Assembly: GCA_902826155.1 (NCBI GenBank)
Contig: CADEDU010000084.1
Span: 8,227 to 32,983 of the forward strand
Direction of reading: 5' to 3'
Source of the DNA: an uncultured beta proteobacterium
GTDB lineage: Bacteria > Pseudomonadota > Gammaproteobacteria > Burkholderiales > SG8-39
DNA: 24,757 nucleotides
The position numbers and the translations under genes are program-made. This document shows, in pieces, positions 22,447-24,757 of the stretch; positions within the stretch are counted from its first letter, which is position 1; each line of letters begins with the position of its first letter. Under the pieces are notes generated by a model. That model did not search any database. It was given only the letters and a program-made list of their open reading frames with translations, and had not been told where the DNA came from.

Positions 22447-22901
22447 CGTTGCGGGGCGTGACGGCGCACCAGCACCGCGGCGCGCGCGGCGATCACCAGC
22501 GCGAGGACCGGCAGCCAGATCGAGTACCACCACTTCGGCAGGCCGATGCCCGGTGACGATTCCTCGTAGCGAAATTCGTCCCAGGCCATGCGCATGCCCA
22601 GTACCGCGAGGATCAGGAACATCACCATCACCCCGATCGCCGCGAACCGCGCCAGCCGCCGGCGACGCTCGTCGCTGCCGCCCTCGGCGATCGTCTCGAT
22701 GCGGATGTGCCGCTCGCGCGCAAAGGCGGAACTCGCTGCGAGCAACGTCATCACGAACATCAATACGCCGGAGATCTCTTCGGTCCAGGCGATCGATTCG
22801 TCGGTGAAGTAGCGGATCAGGACGTTGGCGAGCGTGATGAAGCACAGCGCCGCCATCGCGAGCACCGCGATGCGGTCTTCGAACAGACGCGGAGCGGACA
22901 T
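22443..22901 (-). CDS. TRAP transporter small membrane subunit, DctQ family
   Basis: A 152-residue inner-membrane protein with four hydrophobic helices (about residues 10-28, 43-60, 84-103 and 126-145), the usual layout of DctQ proteins. The segment NVLIRYFTDESIAWTEEIS after helix 1 is the family signature (R-x-x-x-x-x-S-x-x-W-x-E-E), and FARERHIRIETI follows helix 2. It pairs with DctM to form the translocator. Its TGA overlaps the dctM ATG. The E1 beta stop lies 16 bp upstream and no obvious promoter fits between them, so the dehydrogenase and transporter genes appear to share one message. The ribosome site is weak. Confidence 0.94.
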   Translation of the reverse strand: MSAPRLFEDRIAVLAMAALCFITLANVLIRYFTDESIAWTEEISGVLMFVMTLLAASSAFARERHIRIETIAEGGSDERRRRLARFAAIGVMVMFLILAVLGMRMAWDEFRYEESSPGIGLPKWWYSIWLPVLALVIAARAAVLVRRHAPQR

Positions 22902-22917
22902 GCCGGAAAAGTTTCTT

Positions 22918-23919
22918 CTAGGCGACCGGGCGCTTCGCCGCGACCAGCGCTCGCGCCGCCGCCACGATCTGCCCGGCCGACACGCGCGCGGCGTCTTCGA
23001 GCTGCTGCGAGTAGCCGACCGGAATGCGCTGACCGCCGACGCGCTTCACCGGGATGGCCAGTGCTTCGGCAACGGTGGCGGCGATCTCGGCGCCGAAGCC
23101 GGCGACCTGCACCGCCTCGTGGACGACGAGCAGGCGTCCGGTGCGCGCGGCCGAGGCGAGCACCGCATCGCGATCCCACGGCCATAGCGTGCGCAGATCG
23201 ATCACTTCGGCATCGATGCCCGCACGCGCGAGCTGCTCGGCTGCTTCCAGCGACCAGTGCAGGGCACGCGACCACGTGACGATAGTGAGGTCGCGCCCCG
23301 GGCGTGCCGTGCGCGCTACGCCCAGGCGTGCGTCGCCGTGCGGATCGACCTCGCCCGACAACCCCCACAGCTCCTTGTGCTCCATGTAGATCACCGGATC
23401 GCCGCAGGCGAGCGCCGCCGAGAGCAGCGCATAGTTGTCTTGCGGCGTCGCGGGCGTGACCACGACCAGACCGGGAATGTGCGCGAACCACGCTTCGAGC
23501 GATTGCGAATGCTGCGCGGCCGAGGCGCCCCAGATGCCGATCGGCAACCGCGCCACGAGCGGTACGCGGCCCTGGCCGCCGAACATGTAGCGCGCCTTGG
23601 CCGCTTGATTGACCAGCTCATCGATCGCGCACAACGCGAAATCGACCACGCGCATCTCGACCACCGGGCGCATGCCGGCAAGCGCCATGCCCACCGCGGC
23701 GCCGACGATGGTCGATTCCGAAATCGGCGTATCGATCACACGTGCTGCGCCGAATGCCTGCGGCAGGCCCTTGTACTGGCCGAACACGCCGCCGCGACCG
23801 ATGTCTTCACCGAGCGCGACGACGCGTTCATCGGCACGCATTGCCGCACCGAGCGCTGCTGCGGCTGCTTCGGCGTAGGTCATGCGCACGGGCGTGGGCG
23901 CGGCGGGTGCAGTACTCAT
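22918..23919 (-). CDS. Thiamin-dependent 2-oxo acid/acetoin dehydrogenase E1 beta subunit
   Basis: A 333-residue protein of the transketolase-like E1 beta family. Marks in order: LGEDIGRGGVFGQYKGL (residues 36-52), VIDTPISESTIVGAAVGMAL (61-80) with the Glu that activates thiamin diphosphate, RVVDFALCAIDELVNQAAK, then AQHSQSLEAWFAHIPGL and VVTPATPQDNYALL. The C-terminal transketolase domain carries EVIDLRTLWPWD and LVVHEAVQVAGFGAEI. With the alpha subunit it decarboxylates a 2-oxo acid (pyruvate, branched-chain) or cleaves acetoin and passes the acyl group to a lipoyl E2. The specificity is not decidable by eye. The ATG at 23919 lies 1 bp after the alpha stop, implying coupling. No E2 or E3 gene follows; TRAP genes do. 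Confidence 0.94.
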   Translation of the reverse strand: MSTAPAAPTPVRMTYAEAAAAALGAAMRADERVVALGEDIGRGGVFGQYKGLPQAFGAARVIDTPISESTIVGAAVGMALAGMRPVVEMRVVDFALCAIDELVNQAAKARYMFGGQGRVPLVARLPIGIWGASAAQHSQSLEAWFAHIPGLVVVTPATPQDNYALLSAALACGDPVIYMEHKELWGLSGEVDPHGDARLGVARTARPGRDLTIVTWSRALHWSLEAAEQLARAGIDAEVIDLRTLWPWDRDAVLASAARTGRLLVVHEAVQVAGFGAEIAATVAEALAIPVKRVGGQRIPVGYSQQLEDAARVSAGQIVAAARALVAAKRPVA

Positions 23920-23920
23920 C

Positions 23921-24757
23921 TCAGTGCCAACGGCCCTGGCCGATGTCTTGAATGTCGGTGTAGGCGAGTGCGGCTTCGGGCCATGGTGCCGATTCGGCCG
24001 CGCGCGTGGCCGCCGCGACTTCATCGTGCGCGGCCTGCACGATCGCATCGAGCTTGGTCGCGGCGACGCCTGCGGTAAGCAGGCGCGAACGCGCCAGCGC
24101 GATCGCATCGTGTTCGGCGGCGCGCGCCACTTCGTCAGCACTGCGGTACGACGCCGGGTCGACCGAGACGTGACCCTTCAATCGATAGGTGACCGCGTGC
24201 AGCAGTCGCGGTCCTCCGCCCGCGCGGACCGCCGCCACGAGCTCGTGCACCGCTGCGTCGATCGCGATCACGTCGTTGCCGTCGCAGCGGATCGCCGGAA
24301 TGCCGATCGCCTGCGCCCGCGCTGCGGCCCCGTCGCCACCGGTCATCGCCTCGGTAGCGGTGGTGGCGGAGTAGCGGTTGTCTTCGCACACGAACAGTAC
24401 CGGCAGGCCGTAGATCTTCGCCCAGTTGAGTCCTTCGAGAAACGGCCCGCGATTGATCGCACCGTCGCCGAAGAAGCAGCCGACGATCGTGTCGCGACCC
24501 TGCAGCTTGGCCGCGTGCGCCGCACCGACGGCGATCGGAATGCCTGCGCCCACCACGCCGTTCGCGCCGAGCATGCCGACGGAAAAATCGGCGATGTGCA
24601 TCGAACCGCCCTTGCCCTGATTGAACCCGGTGGCGCGGCCGTACAGCTCGCACATCATCTTGGTGAGATCGGCGCCCTTGGCGATGGTGTGCCCGTGGCC
24701 GCGATGGGTGGAGGTGATCGCATCGTCGCGTCGCAGGTTCGCGCACACACCGGCGGG
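23921..24757 (-). CDS. Thiamin-dependent dehydrogenase E1 alpha subunit, N-terminus outside window
   Basis: The C-terminal 278 residues of an E1 alpha protein; the frame stays open to the right edge, so the start is missing. Marks: VCANLRRDDAITSTHRGHGHTIAKG, the HRGHGH loop at the phosphate of thiamin diphosphate, ATGFNQGKGGSMHIAD, and GANGVVGAGIPIAVGAA. The thiamin motif starts at GDGAINRGPFLEGLNWA and ends EDNRYS, where the usual NN is DN, the final Asn being kept. YRLKGHVSVDP is the phosphorylation-loop region. The protein forms an alpha2beta2 E1 with the next gene and has the compact length of acetoin or pyruvate E1 of the two-subunit type. It is the most upstream visible gene of the leftward operon. 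Confidence 0.93.
   Translation of the reverse strand, partial: PAGVCANLRRDDAITSTHRGHGHTIAKGADLTKMMCELYGRATGFNQGKGGSMHIADFSVGMLGANGVVGAGIPIAVGAAHAAKLQGRDTIVGCFFGDGAINRGPFLEGLNWAKIYGLPVLFVCEDNRYSATTATEAMTGGDGAAARAQAIGIPAIRCDGNDVIAIDAAVHELVAAVRAGGGPRLLHAVTYRLKGHVSVDPASYRSADEVARAAEHDAIALARSRLLTAGVAATKLDAIVQAAHDEVAAATRAAESAPWPEAALAYTDIQDIGQGRWH

Noticed and set aside
22447..22845. Extended N-terminus of DctM to 22845
   Set aside because: That stretch lies inside dctQ in another frame and is Arg/His-rich without membrane helices; the ATGA overlap fixes the start at 22446.

Overview
The window is GC-rich throughout (about two thirds G+C by eye) and densely coded, with 23 protein genes on both strands. 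I found no RNA genes, insertion sequences or CRISPR. The many orphan transporter binding proteins, especially two of the Bug/TctC type, together with the GC content and codon use, suggest an environmental betaproteobacterium, most likely Burkholderiales. That placement is inference from gene content. No gene for a transcription regulator is visible.

Layout. 3-1901 (+): C-terminal part of a membrane-anchored Ser/Thr kinase-like protein with a low-complexity tail built on 10-residue SQPP repeats. 1915-5589 (-): a co-directional run, in transcription order a possible ferritin-like di-iron protein, a Bug-type binding protein, an aldo/keto reductase and a PPK2 polyphosphate kinase. 5704-6447 (+): a SMUG1-type uracil-DNA glycosylase behind a compact set of dyads. 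6481-7800 (-): a thioesterase followed by a short-chain dehydrogenase (SDR). 7956-10087 (+): a second SDR followed by a TAXI-type binding protein with extra membrane and coiled-coil parts. 10112-10762 (-): a secreted DUF3617 protein. 10961-13316 (+): a second Bug protein and an MFS transporter.

13366-19949 is a metabolic block. Two NMT1/THI5-like binding-protein folds without signal peptides are transcribed divergently from a 235-bp region. The rightward one is followed by a 2-oxoglutarate/Fe(II) oxygenase whose stop overlaps the start of an EamA-type exporter. A luciferase-like flavin oxidoreductase (-) and a fumarate-reductase-type FAD dehydrogenase (+) follow. Dyads sharing the half-site AACGGTGT lie near the starts of both divergent NMT1-like genes.

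19983-24757 (-) reads right to left: E1 alpha (cut by the window edge) and E1 beta of a 2-oxo acid or acetoin dehydrogenase, then the DctQ, DctM and DctP subunits of a TRAP transporter. The tight packing suggests that uptake and first oxidation of one substrate, perhaps a 2-oxo acid or acetoin, are co-expressed.

Overall this looks like an accessory catabolic region: six solute-binding proteins of four different types, but only one complete transporter (the TRAP set), surrounded by oxidoreductases. The observations most worth following are the possible new di-iron family (4792-5589), the signal-less NMT1-like pair with its shared dyads, the TRAP-E1 operon, the TAXI protein with extra domains, and the kinase with the SQPP tail.
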